A stretch of DNA of 64,000 nucleotides from Hyphomicrobiaceae bacterium (GTDB lineage: Bacteria; Pseudomonadota; Alphaproteobacteria; Rhizobiales; Devosiaceae), in NCBI GenBank assembly GCA_020638065.1, contig JACKJG010000008.1:130936-194935 (forward strand). The letters are read 5' to 3'. How positions within the stretch are numbered: the first letter of the stretch is position 1; each line of letters opens with the position of its first letter. The notes beneath the pieces were generated by a model. The model did no database searches, was not told where the DNA came from, and worked only from the letters and a program-made list of their open reading frames with translations. Position numbers and translations under genes: made by a program. This document shows, piece by piece, positions 43,300 through 50,876 of this stretch.

Positions 43300-43917
43300 A
43301 TGAAGGTTCTGGGGCGGGTTACGTCGATCAATGTGCGCAAGGTCTTATGGCTCGCAGACGAGCTGGGGCTTGATTACGAGCCAGAGGTCTGGGGCAAGCC
43401 GGATCGTGATCCGAATGTTCCTGAATTTCTAGCTCTCAACCCGAATGGACTCGTTCCGGTTCTGATCGATGGTGATTTCGTTTTGTGGGAAAGCCACGCG
43501 ATCATGCATTATCTCGTGGAGCGGGAAGGGCGCGGACCGGTGCCAAACGATCTCAAGGAACGGGCGATCATGAACCAGTGGCTCGACTGGCAGGTCAGCG
43601 ATCTCGCACCATCGGCGACCTATACGGTGATGGCGCTGGTCAGAAAGGTTCCAGGTTTTGACGATGACCACCGCATTGCCCAGTCACTTTCGGGCTGGAC
43701 GCGGCACATGCGCATTCTCGATGCGCATCTGGCAGATGGCCGCGAACATCTTCTGGGCGACACATTCACACTGGCGGACATTTCGGTCGGATTGCAGGTC
43801 TTTCGCTGGACGATGGTTGACGGCGAGGTGCCGGACATGCCGAACGCGCTGACCTATCTTGACCGGCTCATGCTGCGTCCGGCCGCCGCCAAATACATGA
43901 CCACGGCCACGCCCTGA
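43300..43917 (+). CDS. Glutathione S-transferase family protein
   Basis: 205 residues from ATG 43300, which follows AAGGGATGGGA. The N-terminal thioredoxin-like domain (MKVLGRVTSINVRKVLWLAD) has Ser9 or Asn12 near the catalytic position and the cis-Pro motif LVPVLIDGDF, then WESHAIMHYLV with the glutathione-binding Glu-Ser. The C-terminal helical domain has FTLADISVGLQVFRW. Substrate not predictable. The frame extends upstream into fliF leader sequence, which is not coding for the family. It is divergent from fliF. Confidence 0.9.
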   Translation: MKVLGRVTSINVRKVLWLADELGLDYEPEVWGKPDRDPNVPEFLALNPNGLVPVLIDGDFVLWESHAIMHYLVEREGRGPVPNDLKERAIMNQWLDWQVSDLAPSATYTVMALVRKVPGFDDDHRIAQSLSGWTRHMRILDAHLADGREHLLGDTFTLADISVGLQVFRWTMVDGEVPDMPNALTYLDRLMLRPAAAKYMTTATP

Positions 43918-43937
43918 CCATGCGTTTGTGGCATTTT

Positions 43938-43980
43938 CGAACCGGAAAACCGCTTTGCGTTCTTCCTGAAAATGCTCTGG
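43938..43980. repeat. Hyphomicrobiales-type intergenic repeat, copy 2
   Basis: Second copy of the element at 12391-12432, in the same orientation. It opens CGAACCGGAAAACCG and ends AATGCTCTGG. It lies between the GST gene and sciP. Confidence 0.5.
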
Positions 43981-43992
43981 GCTCAAATACAC

Positions 43993-44031
43993 GAACACCC
44001 CGAAAACCGCGCGTGCGGATCCAGGGTGTTC
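43993..44031. terminator. Two-part hairpin between convergent GST and sciP genes
   Basis: GAACACCC and GGGTGTTC form a perfect eight-base outer stem; inside it, CCGC-GCGT-GCGG can form a second stem. The element is between the stops of two convergent genes, where a bidirectional terminator is expected. No long T-run is present, so the mechanism is uncertain. Confidence 0.5.
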
Positions 44032-44068
44032 ATGCTGCATGGGACTGCTGAAAAGAAATCCGGCCGGG

Positions 44069-44347
44069 TCAGACTTCGCGGTAGTGCTGAATCCACGTCG
44101 TGCGCAGACCTGCCAGACCGTGCTTGTCTATCGAAGCCTGCCAGTTGAGGAATTCGTCAACGCTAAGCTTGTAGCGGTCGCAGGCCTCTTCGAGGCTCAG
44201 AAGGCCACCGCGAACGGCGGCGACGACCTCCGCCTTGCGGCGAATGACCCATCTGCGGGTATTGGCGGGCGGAAGATCGGCAATCGTAAGCGGACTCCCG
44301 TCCGGTCCGATGACGTATTTCACCCGTGGGCGCATGTGTACGGTCAT
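44069..44347 (-). CDS. sciP: CtrA inhibitor SciP (DUF1153)
   Basis: Small helix-turn-helix protein that binds CtrA at its promoters and blocks transcription in G1 cells. 92 residues with the very conserved block LPPANTRRWVIRRKAEVVAA and GGLLSLEEACDRYKLSVDEF that defines this family. I take the first ATG because GAGAGTAAA precedes it; an ATG 12 bases later has no ribosome site. A CtrA-like box is about 55 bases upstream, in keeping with activation of sciP by CtrA in Caulobacter. Function is by family. Confidence 0.92.
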   Translation of the reverse strand: MTVHMRPRVKYVIGPDGSPLTIADLPPANTRRWVIRRKAEVVAAVRGGLLSLEEACDRYKLSVDEFLNWQASIDKHGLAGLRTTWIQHYREV

Positions 44348-44399
44348 TTTACTCTCTACTCAACCTGACCATAGATGGGCCCACTCTAGCCCCATCAAC

Positions 44400-44414
44400 T
44401 TAAAATTTGCCTAA
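44400..44414 (-). promoter_or_regulatory. CtrA-like box upstream of sciP (one mismatch)
   Basis: On the minus strand TTAG-N7-TTAA followed by G. It starts 53 bases upstream of the sciP ATG. The remaining spacer to flgD shows nothing else definite. Confidence 0.5.
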
Positions 44415-44558
44415 GTGGCTGGTTACAGGTGGTTAAGAGTTTGAATCTGGTTTTCGTGCAAATTCAAATGACTAAGCGGCGCAGACGCGCGCAATCCGGA
44501 ATTGGTCCTCGTCTGACGATTTGCGGGCACGAACGGGAAGCGCGAACGCCTCCCAGGT

Positions 44559-45215
44559 CTAGCTCAGGCCGACAGTGCTGACCGAAGAAAGCGGGATCTT
44601 GGACTGACCGATGACCAGATAGGGTTCGTCGCCCGAAAGGTCGACGCCGCTGACCAGACCAGTCATGCGCGTCGAAACAGGGATGTAGCCATTGTCGTCG
44701 CGGGCATCGATGGTGATCGAATAGGTGCCGTCTGGCAATTGATTGCCGGCGCTGTCGTGACCGTCCCAGGTGTAGGTGCCGTCGCCCATGGCAAAGTTGG
44801 TGGTGTCGGTGAAAACCGTATTGCCGTTCATGTCCGTCACCGTGACGACGGAATTCGGAGCATCGCGTCCGGCATTGAAGGACCAGGTGGCCGACCCATC
44901 CACCAGTTCGCTGGTCGCGCCCGAGGCGGTAACGGTCTTGCCGATAAAGGAGACGGCTTCCGCCGATGTGCGGGTGGCGGTCGAAAGCGTCAGGGCCTTG
45001 AGATATTCATTGGTCTTGAGTTGTTGTTCGACCGAGGTGAACTGCACCATCTGCGAGGTGAATTGGTTCGTGTCGAGCGGATCGAGAGGGTTCTGGTTTT
45101 TCAGCTGAGTGGTCAGGAGCGAGAGAAAGGTATCGAAATTCTCCGCAATGGTGGTGTTGGAGCCAGTGAGGCCGGAGGTCGTGCCGGTCGAAGAAGATAC
45201 GCCGTCGATTGCCAT
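44559..45215 (-). CDS. flgD: Flagellar hook assembly (hook cap) protein FlgD
   Basis: Cap that guides hook subunits into place during assembly. 218 residues: an N-terminal export region with FDTFLSLLTTQLKNQNPLDPLDTNQFTS-type sequence (LSLLTTQLKNQNPLDPLDT), the hallmark of FlgD, then beta-rich domains ending with a FlgD-type tudor/FnIII fold (DGTYTWDGHDSAGNQLPDGT). It follows fliK by 10 bases in the same operon. Confidence 0.94.
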   Translation of the reverse strand: MAIDGVSSSTGTTSGLTGSNTTIAENFDTFLSLLTTQLKNQNPLDPLDTNQFTSQMVQFTSVEQQLKTNEYLKALTLSTATRTSAEAVSFIGKTVTASGATSELVDGSATWSFNAGRDAPNSVVTVTDMNGNTVFTDTTNFAMGDGTYTWDGHDSAGNQLPDGTYSITIDARDDNGYIPVSTRMTGLVSGVDLSGDEPYLVIGQSKIPLSSVSTVGLS

Positions 45216-45225
45216 TTTTTTGCTC

Positions 45226-46629
45226 CTAGACTACCAGATTGAGGCCGCCGGGACTGGCCCAGCCGCGATAGGTCTGAAGAATTTGTGCCGGCGCTTCCAC
45301 TTCGGACTCCGAGTCCAGGTTTGAGGCCGGTGAGTTGCCGCCGCCAAAGAGATTTTGACCAAAGCCCGAGCCCGAGCCGTTTTGCCCGGAGAACGGGTTT
45401 TGCTTGAGTGCGAATTGCAGGTTGGTCTTGGCCGAATCCAGACCCGATTGCTGCAGAGCGCGTTCCAGCGCACGCGCATCCCGTGTCAGAAGGTCAAGGG
45501 TTTCAGGACGTTCAACCGTTAGCCGGGCGCTGAGGGCGCCGTGATGATCGACATCCATACGTACGTCGATGCGGCCAAGCTCGGGCGGATCGAGACGGAT
45601 CTGGAAACGGTTGAGACCGGCCTGCACGTGCCGGGTGATCTCGTAGGCCATGGCCGGAATGTTGATGCGCGGTGCATCGCCGTTCAATTGCGTGCCCAGG
45701 GCGTTGGCAAATGCCGATTGCTGGGCCTGCGTCCCGGCCGCGCCGTAGGGAGTGGAATTCTGAGCCCCCGAAGACTGACCATCGCTCTTGCCCAGCAAGG
45801 CGGCGTCGATCCCCGATTGCGGTTTGATGGCGTCCTTGATGGCTTCGAGGGGAGCCGCGGCGGCCGGCGTGCCGGGCTTGGCCGCGTGGGGATTGCCGAT
45901 GTCGAGGCCGTTCTTCTGCGCCAGATCGGCTTGTTTCTGCTGGTTCTGGCTGCGCATGAGTGCGGCGATTTCGGCGCTTGTCGGGCTCGTTCCCGCCAGG
46001 TCCTTCAATCCGTCCCGCGCCAGACCGAGATCGCCGAGGGTTTGGCGCAGTTGAGCGCGGGCCGGCTCGTTTGAATTGATCTTTTGCAGGCGGTTTTGCA
46101 GATCTTCGAGGAGCTTCTTGAAATCGTCGCCAAGCCCCGAGCCATCCTGATCACCGAGGGCATGGAGTTGATCGAGAAACTTCCGGGTCAGGGCCAGCGC
46201 CTGCTCGAAATCCGTCTTGCCCGGTTTGTCGCCTGCCGCGTTGACGGGCGCGCCATCACCGTGTCCGAGTAGTTTGTCGATGTATTGAATGAGCGTGTCG
46301 GCCAGTCCGGCCAGCGCGTCGAGATCGGTCGATTGATCGCCGCCATTGCCGGTCAGCTGGTCGATAAGTGCGGACAGATCGTCCAGATTGATCCCGTTTT
46401 CGCCGCCGAGTTTGAGATTGCCGAGCTTGATGGAAAGCGATTGGCTCGATGTCTGCGAGATATTGGTGCCCGGCGCGGCGCTGGTATTGGCCGCATTTTC
46501 GCTGCCGCCGAGCAATTGCAGCAGATCGGAAAAGACGTCCGCGCCATCCTTTGTGCCGTCACGCAAAGACGCCATGAAGTCCCTTGAGGACTTCAGACCT
46601 TCCGCAATTTGCGTTGGCGTGATCGACAC
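45226..46629 (-). CDS. fliK: Flagellar hook-length control protein FliK
   Basis: Secreted ruler that sets hook length and switches export specificity. About 467 residues from the chosen GTG; Gln/Asn/Gly-rich and low in complexity through most of its length, then the conserved C-terminal domain RFQIRLDPPELGRIDVRMD and LLTRDARALERALQQSGLD. I chose the GTG because AGGGAAAA precedes it and because the sigma-54 promoter lies 33 or so bases upstream of it; the ATG at the far end of the frame lies on top of that promoter and cannot be the start. First gene of fliK-flgD. Confidence 0.88.
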   Translation of the reverse strand: MSITPTQIAEGLKSSRDFMASLRDGTKDGADVFSDLLQLLGGSENAANTSAAPGTNISQTSSQSLSIKLGNLKLGGENGINLDDLSALIDQLTGNGGDQSTDLDALAGLADTLIQYIDKLLGHGDGAPVNAAGDKPGKTDFEQALALTRKFLDQLHALGDQDGSGLGDDFKKLLEDLQNRLQKINSNEPARAQLRQTLGDLGLARDGLKDLAGTSPTSAEIAALMRSQNQQKQADLAQKNGLDIGNPHAAKPGTPAAAAPLEAIKDAIKPQSGIDAALLGKSDGQSSGAQNSTPYGAAGTQAQQSAFANALGTQLNGDAPRINIPAMAYEITRHVQAGLNRFQIRLDPPELGRIDVRMDVDHHGALSARLTVERPETLDLLTRDARALERALQQSGLDSAKTNLQFALKQNPFSGQNGSGSGFGQNLFGGGNSPASNLDSESEVEAPAQILQTYRGWASPGGLNLVV

Positions 46630-46672
46630 AATGTTTTCCCTGGCGCCGGGCGCATGAGTTCGCCAATGAAGA

Positions 46673-46689
46673 TGCAAGCGGCTTGCCAA
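46673..46689 (-). promoter_or_regulatory. Sigma-54 promoter of fliK-flgD
   Basis: On the minus strand TTGGCAAGCCGCTTGCA matches TGGCACG-N4-TTGCW. The GG (-24) and GC (-12) are exactly ten bases apart. It lies 44-60 bases upstream of the fliK GTG. FlbD, from the fliF operon, is the natural activator. Confidence 0.75.
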
Positions 46690-46891
46690 GTCCGGACTTT
46701 GACTTATCTTTTATATAATTCAGATAGTTAAGTGCTATTAGGTGCTTTTGACGCACTCGGTCCGGTCCGCAGAATTTGCCAGTCCAGCGCCGGAAGAGGC
46801 AATTATTGCCGGGTCGGGTTTGGCTTGCGGCGATTGCTGACAGGCGATAGAAACCGCCATCCGCTCGACCTTGACCCTTGCAGGATGTGAC

Positions 46892-48049
46892 ATGTTGAAC
46901 TCCCTTGATATCGCCAAGCCGGTGGGCGACACGCGCGTGGTTGTTGCCATGTCGGGCGGCGTCGATTCCTCGGTCGTTGCCGGGCTTCTGGCCCGCGAGG
47001 GCTATGAGGTGATCGGGGTGACGCTGCAGCTTTACGATCATGGCGCCGCGACCCATCGCAAGGGTGCCTGCTGCGCAGGGCAGGACATTCACGATGCGCG
47101 CAACGCGGCCGACGCGCTTGGCATTCCACACTACGTCCTCGATTATGAGGAGCGGTTTCGCGAGGCGGTGATCGACCCGTTCGCCGAGGCGTATGCCAAC
47201 GGGGAAACGCCGGTTCCGTGTATTGCGTGCAACCAGACCGTCAAGTTCGACGACCTGATGAAGGTGGCGCGGGATCTCGGCGCAGACGTTCTGGCGACCG
47301 GGCATTATGTTCAGTCGCGGCTTGTCGATGGCAGGCGCCAGCTTTTCCGGCCCGAGGACGCGGACAAGGATCAGTCCTACTTCCTGTTCGCAACGACGCC
47401 CGAACAGCTCGATTTCCTGCGTTTTCCGCTCGGCGGCAAGACCAAGACGGAAACGCGGGAACTGGCGCGCGAAATGGGGCTGGAGGTTGCCGACAAGTCG
47501 GAAAGCCAGGACATCTGCTTTGTGCCCCAGGGTTCCTATGCCGAAGTGGTAAGGCGCATCCATCCCGAGGCGCTGGAAGAGGGGGACGTGGTCCACCTTG
47601 ATGGGCGCGTGATGGGGCGGCACCGCGGCGTGGCGCACTATACGGTGGGTCAGCGGCGCGGGCTGGGGATTGCGGCGGGAGAACCGCTTTACGTGATCCG
47701 GATCGATGTGCGCGCCAACAGGATCGTGGTTGGGCCTTATGAAGCGCTGCGAACCCACACAGTGCGGCTGCGCGACGTCAACTGGCTGGGTGATGGTTTG
47801 CTGACCAAGGCGGCTGGCGGCAACGGCGTGCCGGTTTTGGCCAAGGTGCGTTCCACGCGCGCGCCGCAGGATGCGGTTTTGACCGAGCGCGACGGCGCGG
47901 TGTTTGTGACGCTGATCGCCGGGGAGTTCGGTGTGTCCCCCGGCCAGGCCTGTGTGTTCTATGCCGAGCCCGCAAAAGAGGGCGATCCAGTCCGGGTTCT
48001 GGGTGGCGGGTTCATCGCCGAAGCCATGCCGGCCAGCGCCGCGGCATAG
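46892..48049 (+). CDS. mnmA: tRNA-specific 2-thiouridylase
   Basis: Adds sulfur to U34 of tRNA-Lys, -Glu and -Gln. 385 residues from ATG 46892. Marks are the ATP pyrophosphatase loop VAMSGGVDSSVVAGLL, the catalytic cysteine in PVPCIACNQTVKF, the second cysteine in ESQDICFVPQGSY, and the C-terminal barrel with HYTVGQRRGLGI. The frame opens seven codons earlier, without support. A stand-alone housekeeping gene between fliK and an RTX gene. Confidence 0.96.
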   Translation: MLNSLDIAKPVGDTRVVVAMSGGVDSSVVAGLLAREGYEVIGVTLQLYDHGAATHRKGACCAGQDIHDARNAADALGIPHYVLDYEERFREAVIDPFAEAYANGETPVPCIACNQTVKFDDLMKVARDLGADVLATGHYVQSRLVDGRRQLFRPEDADKDQSYFLFATTPEQLDFLRFPLGGKTKTETRELAREMGLEVADKSESQDICFVPQGSYAEVVRRIHPEALEEGDVVHLDGRVMGRHRGVAHYTVGQRRGLGIAAGEPLYVIRIDVRANRIVVGPYEALRTHTVRLRDVNWLGDGLLTKAAGGNGVPVLAKVRSTRAPQDAVLTERDGAVFVTLIAGEFGVSPGQACVFYAEPAKEGDPVRVLGGGFIAEAMPASAAA

Positions 48050-48138
48050 TCCGAGGGCCGATTTTACCTGAAAGAATACAGTAGGTTGCTAGAGCGCGCC
48101 TGCTTAACCTTGTCACGCGCGTGTGAGTTGGCAGGCGG

Positions 48139-48154
48139 TTAAGTTCCTGTTAAC
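48139..48154 (+). promoter_or_regulatory. Perfect CtrA box (TTAA-N7-TTAAC) upstream of an RTX gene
   Basis: TTAAGTTCCTGTTAAC fits the consensus exactly and ends 50 bases before the start of the RTX repeat protein. No other gene start is near on the plus strand, so this gene is the likely target. Confidence 0.68.
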
Positions 48155-48204
48155 GTATAGGTGAGGTTCAAAGACATTGTTGCAACAGCTGTAGCGAGGA
48201 CGCC

Positions 48205-50229
48205 ATGGCTACGACCGATAATCAGGTCAATACGTCTACCTATGGGCAACAGCATAGCCCTTCAATCGCCTATCTGGCCGGTGGTGGCTGGGTTGTCGTC
48301 TGGACCGGACCGGGTCCCGGTGATCTGAGTTTGGATGTTGTCGATGGGCTTTTTCCCGTCGGTGGAGTTTTCTACCAACTCTACAATGCCAATGGCGAGA
48401 AGGTTGGCGGCGAGGTGCTGGTCAATCAGCATGTCGACCGTGAAAACCTCTACCCCGAAGTGGTGGCGCTGACTGGCGGCGGATTCGGCATCGCCTGGGT
48501 TGAGTTTTATCGCAACAGCACGCCGTCTCCGAATACGAGCCATTTCGAGTATTACGGCCGCGCATATGATGCCAATGGCAACGCGCAAAGCGGACCCAAG
48601 TTGCTCAATGATCAGACCTTCGACACGTCCAACGCTAATGGCGATGACATTCTGAGCGTTTTTGCGACCAGCGACGGCGGCTTTTCCGTTGTGTTTCAGG
48701 AGCCGGATGCGACGTCCAACCCGGAAGTCGAGAGCGTCGCGAACAGTATTGGATCCGGTTACGATCCGATGGTCCTCGTCCAGCAGAAGATGAATGCGAA
48801 CGGCACGAAGAACGGTACGAACTTCGTGATGGAGGAGAGTCACGTTGGCCAGTACACACCAGTTGCGGGTGGCCAGCAGCTCATCGGCGACGATGTCTAT
48901 TACAACAATTGGGTGGCCGCGGTATTGACCGACGGCCATCAGGCCATCGCCTGGTACGGTTACAACGAGCAGGATACCAGCACGCCGGCGGGCGAGTATC
49001 TCTATGTCAAGATCGATGATGCCAGCGGTGGCGAAGTGGCTGGCGTTCATCGCGTCAACGACAATTTCTTCAAAGCAAATAATCCCGACATCGCCGCGCT
49101 GGACAATGGCGATTTTGTCATCGTCTGGCTGCAAAGCGTAAGCGGTGGCTACGAAATCCACGCGCAACGATTTGACTCGGATGGTACGGAGCTCGGCAGC
49201 GAAATCACCGTTAGCGCCGATGCCGACATCGACCAGGCCGGGACGCCGAAGGTCGCCCAGCTCGAGAGTGGCGGTTTTGTCGTGGTCTGGGACGAACTGA
49301 CCGACTCGGCCAATTTCAGGTCCAGGGCCTTCGCCCAAATCTATAATGCTTCTGGCGTCGCACAGGGTGGGCCGATCGAGGTCGTCACGGGCGACGGCTA
49401 TATCGCAACTGAAATGGCTGTGGTGGCGACACCGGATGGCGGATTTCTGATATCCTGGGATGAAACCGTCTACAATTTGTCGACACTTCAGATTTCGTCA
49501 AACGAACTCTACCAGAAGCGCTTCGATTCATCCGGCGCGGAAGTGGCGCTGGGCGGGGTGACCGAGAATCGCAACGCCTCCTTCAACATGAAGGAAGACA
49601 AGGTCTTTGCTTTTGTCCGTAACGATTTCGGCTATTCGGATTCGCTCGGCGGGCCGTTTGCCAGCGTCAAGATCAAGTCGCTTCCGGCGCATGGCGTCCT
49701 CAAGCTCGACGGGGTGAAAGTGGCGGTGAACGATCTGATCGCCATGGCCGATATTTCGAAACTGACCTTCAAGCCGGCCAAGGACTGGTTCGGAAAGACG
49801 GAATTCGATTTCCAGACCAAGGACAGCGGAGGCCTGAGTGCCAGGTTCACGCTGAAGTTCAAGGTCAAGGACGTCGTCGACATGTTTACCGGAAACAACA
49901 ACAAGAACACGCTTAAGGGAACGGCCGGCAAGGACATTCTCAATGGCAAGAAGGGCAATGACACGTTGACCGGCAAGGACGGCAAGGACACGTTCGTGTT
50001 CAAGACCGGCTGGGACAAGGACAGGATTACCGATTTCGATGCCAAGGGCAGTGACCATGACTTCATCGATCTTCGGGGCCTGAAATCGGTCACCAGCTTC
50101 AACGACCTGAAGAAAAACCACATGCACAAATCAGGTGCCGACGTGGTGATCGATGGCGGGCACGGCGACGTGCTGACCCTGAAAAACGTCAAGATCGGTG
50201 ATCTGGACTCGCACGATTTCCTGATCTGA
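48205..50229 (+). CDS. RTX protein with seven propeller-like repeats plus a cadherin-like domain
   Basis: 674 residues, no Sec signal. Seven degenerate repeats fill about residues 1-440 (cores GGGWVVVW, GGGFGIAW, DGGFSVVF, DGHQAIAW, NGDFVIVW, SGGFVVVW, DGGFLISW); repeats 3 and 4 are longer than in the paralogues. A cadherin-like or tandem-repeat Ig domain follows (SLPAHGVLKLDGVKVAVNDL, then LTFKPAKDWFGKTEFDFQT), then a few Lys-rich RTX repeats and the cap TFVFKTGWDKDRITDF, ending DSHDFLI. The C-terminal 75 residues match those of the pair at 30.7-34.4 kb. A perfect CtrA box lies 50 bases upstream. Start supported by GCGAGGA. Confidence 0.87.
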   Translation: MATTDNQVNTSTYGQQHSPSIAYLAGGGWVVVWTGPGPGDLSLDVVDGLFPVGGVFYQLYNANGEKVGGEVLVNQHVDRENLYPEVVALTGGGFGIAWVEFYRNSTPSPNTSHFEYYGRAYDANGNAQSGPKLLNDQTFDTSNANGDDILSVFATSDGGFSVVFQEPDATSNPEVESVANSIGSGYDPMVLVQQKMNANGTKNGTNFVMEESHVGQYTPVAGGQQLIGDDVYYNNWVAAVLTDGHQAIAWYGYNEQDTSTPAGEYLYVKIDDASGGEVAGVHRVNDNFFKANNPDIAALDNGDFVIVWLQSVSGGYEIHAQRFDSDGTELGSEITVSADADIDQAGTPKVAQLESGGFVVVWDELTDSANFRSRAFAQIYNASGVAQGGPIEVVTGDGYIATEMAVVATPDGGFLISWDETVYNLSTLQISSNELYQKRFDSSGAEVALGGVTENRNASFNMKEDKVFAFVRNDFGYSDSLGGPFASVKIKSLPAHGVLKLDGVKVAVNDLIAMADISKLTFKPAKDWFGKTEFDFQTKDSGGLSARFTLKFKVKDVVDMFTGNNNKNTLKGTAGKDILNGKKGNDTLTGKDGKDTFVFKTGWDKDRITDFDAKGSDHDFIDLRGLKSVTSFNDLKKNHMHKSGADVVIDGGHGDVLTLKNVKIGDLDSHDFLI

Positions 50230-50314
50230 CTTTTGTCCGTTTTTTTTCACGCGCCGACCCAAGGATTGGCGTAATTGCTGCGTCCAATGGGTGAAACGAG
50301 CCCAAGGAGCCGGT

Positions 50315-50875
50315 GTGGACGCTGAGGCGACATCGGAAATGCTGGAAGACGGCCGGGCTGCGCCAGACCTGAGCGCGGCCTTGGCCAAACGCGCCGCGGC
50401 GGGCGACCGCGCGGCTTTCTCCGAGCTTCTGGCGCGTGAATATGATTTCATCTTCCGTGTCGCGTTCCGATGGCTGGGCGCACGGCACGAAGCGGAAGAT
50501 CTGGCGCAGGATGTTTGCATCAAACTGGCCCGAACGGTCGGTCAGTTTGAGGGCAAGTCGCAGTTCCGGACCTGGCTCTACCGGTTGGTGCTGAACGCGG
50601 CGCGGGACCGCCAACGCCGGGCCGGGCGTCTGCCGGACGCGGCGGATATCAGCGAGATGCAGGTGGCTGACCCCCGATCTACGGATGAAGGTCTGGAGCG
50701 GGATGCCCTGTGGCAGGCTGTGCGGCAATTGCCGCCGCGGCAGGCGGATTCGGTGCTGCTGGTCTATGCGGAAGAGAAAAGCCATGCGGAGGCCGCAGCG
50801 ATATTGGGCTGCTCGGAAAGCACAGTCAGTTGGCACGTGCACGAGGCGAAAAAGGCGTTGAGGGCGCTTTTGTAA
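50315..50875 (+). CDS. ECF-type RNA polymerase sigma factor
   Basis: About 186 residues from GTG 50315, which follows AAGGAGCC; a GTG at 50291 is in frame too. Region 2 (LLAREYDFIFRVAFRWLGAR, then AEDLAQDVCIKL) and region 4 (LPPRQADSVLLVYAEEKSHA, then AAILGCSESTVSWHVHEAKK) are complete; there is no region 3, as in ECF factors. The VWA membrane protein starts two bases after its stop, so the pair is one operon. The anti-sigma factor is probably the N-terminal part of that neighbour. Confidence 0.88.
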   Translation: MDAEATSEMLEDGRAAPDLSAALAKRAAAGDRAAFSELLAREYDFIFRVAFRWLGARHEAEDLAQDVCIKLARTVGQFEGKSQFRTWLYRLVLNAARDRQRRAGRLPDAADISEMQVADPRSTDEGLERDALWQAVRQLPPRQADSVLLVYAEEKSHAEAAAILGCSESTVSWHVHEAKKALRALL

Positions 50876-50876
50876 A

